Shown one piece after another: positions 13,658 through 14,940 of a stretch of DNA of 14,940 nucleotides. The stretch lies in NCBI GenBank assembly GCA_018056045.1, contig JAGPGI010000023.1, positions 1 through 14,940 of the forward strand, in the 5' to 3' direction. The stretch comes from Paracoccus sp. (in: a-proteobacteria) (GTDB lineage Bacteria; Pseudomonadota; Alphaproteobacteria; Rhodobacterales; Rhodobacteraceae). The notes under the pieces are model-generated. The model had not been told where the DNA came from, searched no databases, and saw only the letters and a program-made list of their open reading frames with translations. How positions within the stretch are numbered: position 1 is the stretch's first letter; each line of letters opens with the position of its first letter. A program made the position numbers and the translations under genes.

Positions 13658-14940
13658 ATGGATGCGATTCTGGAAATGCGGGGGATCACCAAGGAATTCC
13701 CCGGCGTCAAAGCTCTGAACAATGTGAACATGACAGTCCGCCGCGGCGAGATCCGCGCGCTGGTGGGCGAAAACGGCGCGGGCAAGTCCACGCTGATGAA
13801 GGTGCTGTCTGGCGTCTATCCGCACGGCTCCTATGACGGAGAGATCCTTTATAACGGCAAGCCGGTGGCCTTTCGCGGCATCCATGACAGCGAATCGCTG
13901 GGCGTCGTCATCATCCATCAGGAACTGGCGCTGGTGCCGCAGATGTCGATTGCCGAGAACATCTTTCTGGGCAATGAGATCGCCACCCGCGGCGTGATCA
14001 ACCGCCACGAGACCAACCACCGCACCGCTGAATTGCTGGCCAAGGTCGGCCTGCGCGAAAGCCCCGAAACCAAGGTGGGCGAGCTGGGCATGGGCAAGCA
14101 GCAATTGGTGGAAATCGCCAAGGCGCTGTCGAAAAAGGTCGATCTGCTGATTCTGGACGAGCCGACCTCGTCGCTGAACGAACATGACAGCGACGCCTTG
14201 CTGCGCCTGCTGGCCAGTTTCCGCGAGCAGGGCATGACCGCGATCATGATCTCGCACAAGCTCAACGAGATCAGCCAGGTCTGCGACAGCCTGACGGTCT
14301 TGCGCGACGGCTCGACCGTGGCCCATCACGACGGCATGGTTCCCGAAAGCCAGATCATCAAGGACATGGTCGGGCGCTCGATGGACGACCGCTATCCGCC
14401 CCGCGACCCGAAAATCGGCGAGGTGGTGATGCAGGTCCGCGACTGGACCGTCGAGGATGCCGTCGACCCCGACCGCCTGCTGGTCAAGAAGGCCAGCTTC
14501 GACCTGCGTCAGGGCGAGGTGCTGGGCATTGCCGGGCTGATGGGCGCCGGGCGCACCGAACTGGCGATGAGCCTGTTTGGCCGCTCGATGGGCAAGTTCC
14601 GCTCGGGCGATGCCAAGATCCACGGCAAGTCCGTCGATCTCTCGACCGTGCCCAAGGCGATCAAGGCCGGGATGGCCTACGTGACCGAGGACCGCAAATC
14701 GCTGGGGCTGGTGCTGATCGACACGATCCGGCGCAACATTCCCTTGGCGAACCTGCCCGGCATCGCCCGCAGCGGCGTCGTCGACAGCCAGCGCGAGGGC
14801 GAGATCGGCAACGAGTTCCGCAAGCGCATGAACATCCGCTCATCCTCGATCGAGCAGGAAACCGTGAACCTCTCGGGCGGCAACCAGCAAAAGGTGGTGC
14901 TGTCGAAATGGCTGTTCTCGGGGCCGGAAATCCTGATCCT
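13658..14940 (+). CDS. gguA: Sugar ABC transporter ATP-binding protein GguA, 3' end outside window
   Basis: This encodes the ATPase of the ChvE-GguAB importer, a tandem nucleotide-binding-domain protein (sugar type, about 510 residues in relatives), of which 427 are visible. In the first domain, Walker A is GENGAGKST (37-45) and the Q-loop is [13 protein letters not shown]. The signature is the atypical LGMGKQQ usual for this group, Walker [11 protein letters not shown] is near 160-170, and the switch His is in ISHK. In the second domain the P-loop is degenerate ([10 protein letters not shown]), the motif [10 protein letters not shown] is present, and the signature LSGGNQQ starts at residue 405. 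The second Walker B is just beginning at the window edge. The start at 13658 has AAGAGG 6 bases upstream. The permease gene gguB is expected next but lies outside. Confidence 0.95.
   Translation, partial: MDAILEMRGITKEFPGVKALNNVNMTVRRGEIRALVGENGAGKSTLMKVLSGVYPHGSYDGEILYNGKPVAFRGIHDSESLGVVIIHQELALVPQMSIAENIFLGNEIATRGVINRHETNHRTAELLAKVGLRESPETKVGELGMGKQQLVEIAKALSKKVDLLILDEPTSSLNEHDSDALLRLLASFREQGMTAIMISHKLNEISQVCDSLTVLRDGSTVAHHDGMVPESQIIKDMVGRSMDDRYPPRDPKIGEVVMQVRDWTVEDAVDPDRLLVKKASFDLRQGEVLGIAGLMGAGRTELAMSLFGRSMGKFRSGDAKIHGKSVDLSTVPKAIKAGMAYVTEDRKSLGLVLIDTIRRNIPLANLPGIARSGVVDSQREGEIGNEFRKRMNIRSSSIEQETVNLSGGNQQKVVLSKWLFSGPEILI

Overview
The window looks like ordinary chromosome of a GC-rich alphaproteobacterium, most likely Rhodobacterales and plausibly Paracoccus. 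This rests on recognising protein families (a TSUP permease paired with a TIGR02186 protein, SMC, a small Rhodobacterales-type conserved protein, EF-P, ChvE/GguA) and on strong G/C preference at third codon positions; no database search was possible. I see no phage, insertion sequence, CRISPR array, rRNA or tRNA, and no clear sign of a novel defence or mobile system.

Layout: (1) 1-1495, plus strand: the 3' part of a TauE/SafE-type permease followed by a TIGR02186-family membrane-anchored protein, start overlapping stop by 4 bases. (2) 1492-8602, minus strand: a six-gene run reading smc, YbjN-like secreted protein, RidA-family protein, glycerophosphodiester phosphodiesterase-like protein, SDR oxidoreductase and FemAB-like acyltransferase (PF04339). 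Gaps are short or negative, so these genes may be one transcript starting at smc. The last gene converges on the TIGR02186 gene and their stop codons interlock. (3) 8603-8736: a divergent control region with a perfect DnaA box. (4) 8737-9803, plus: an LrgA/CidA-LrgB pair with ATGA overlap. (5) 9862-10182, minus: a small conserved protein with its own intrinsic terminator. (6) 10183-10533: a 351-base divergent intergenic region. (7) 10534-12217, plus: efp (elongation factor P), a gene for an unrecognised 202-residue protein, and a tiny GNAT-fold protein. (8) 12218-14940, plus: a control region, then chvE (sugar-binding protein) and gguA (ATPase, cut by the window end) of a multiple-monosaccharide ABC importer. 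A strong hairpin lies between chvE and gguA.

The features most worth a second look are: an exact 41-base repeat inside the permease gene that looks like a 39-base in-frame templated insertion (20-60 and 125-165); a perfect DnaA box in the smc upstream region overlapping a possible -35 element; the chvE-gguA intercistronic hairpin; and palindromes clustered around the candidate chvE promoter. Most other content is conventional.
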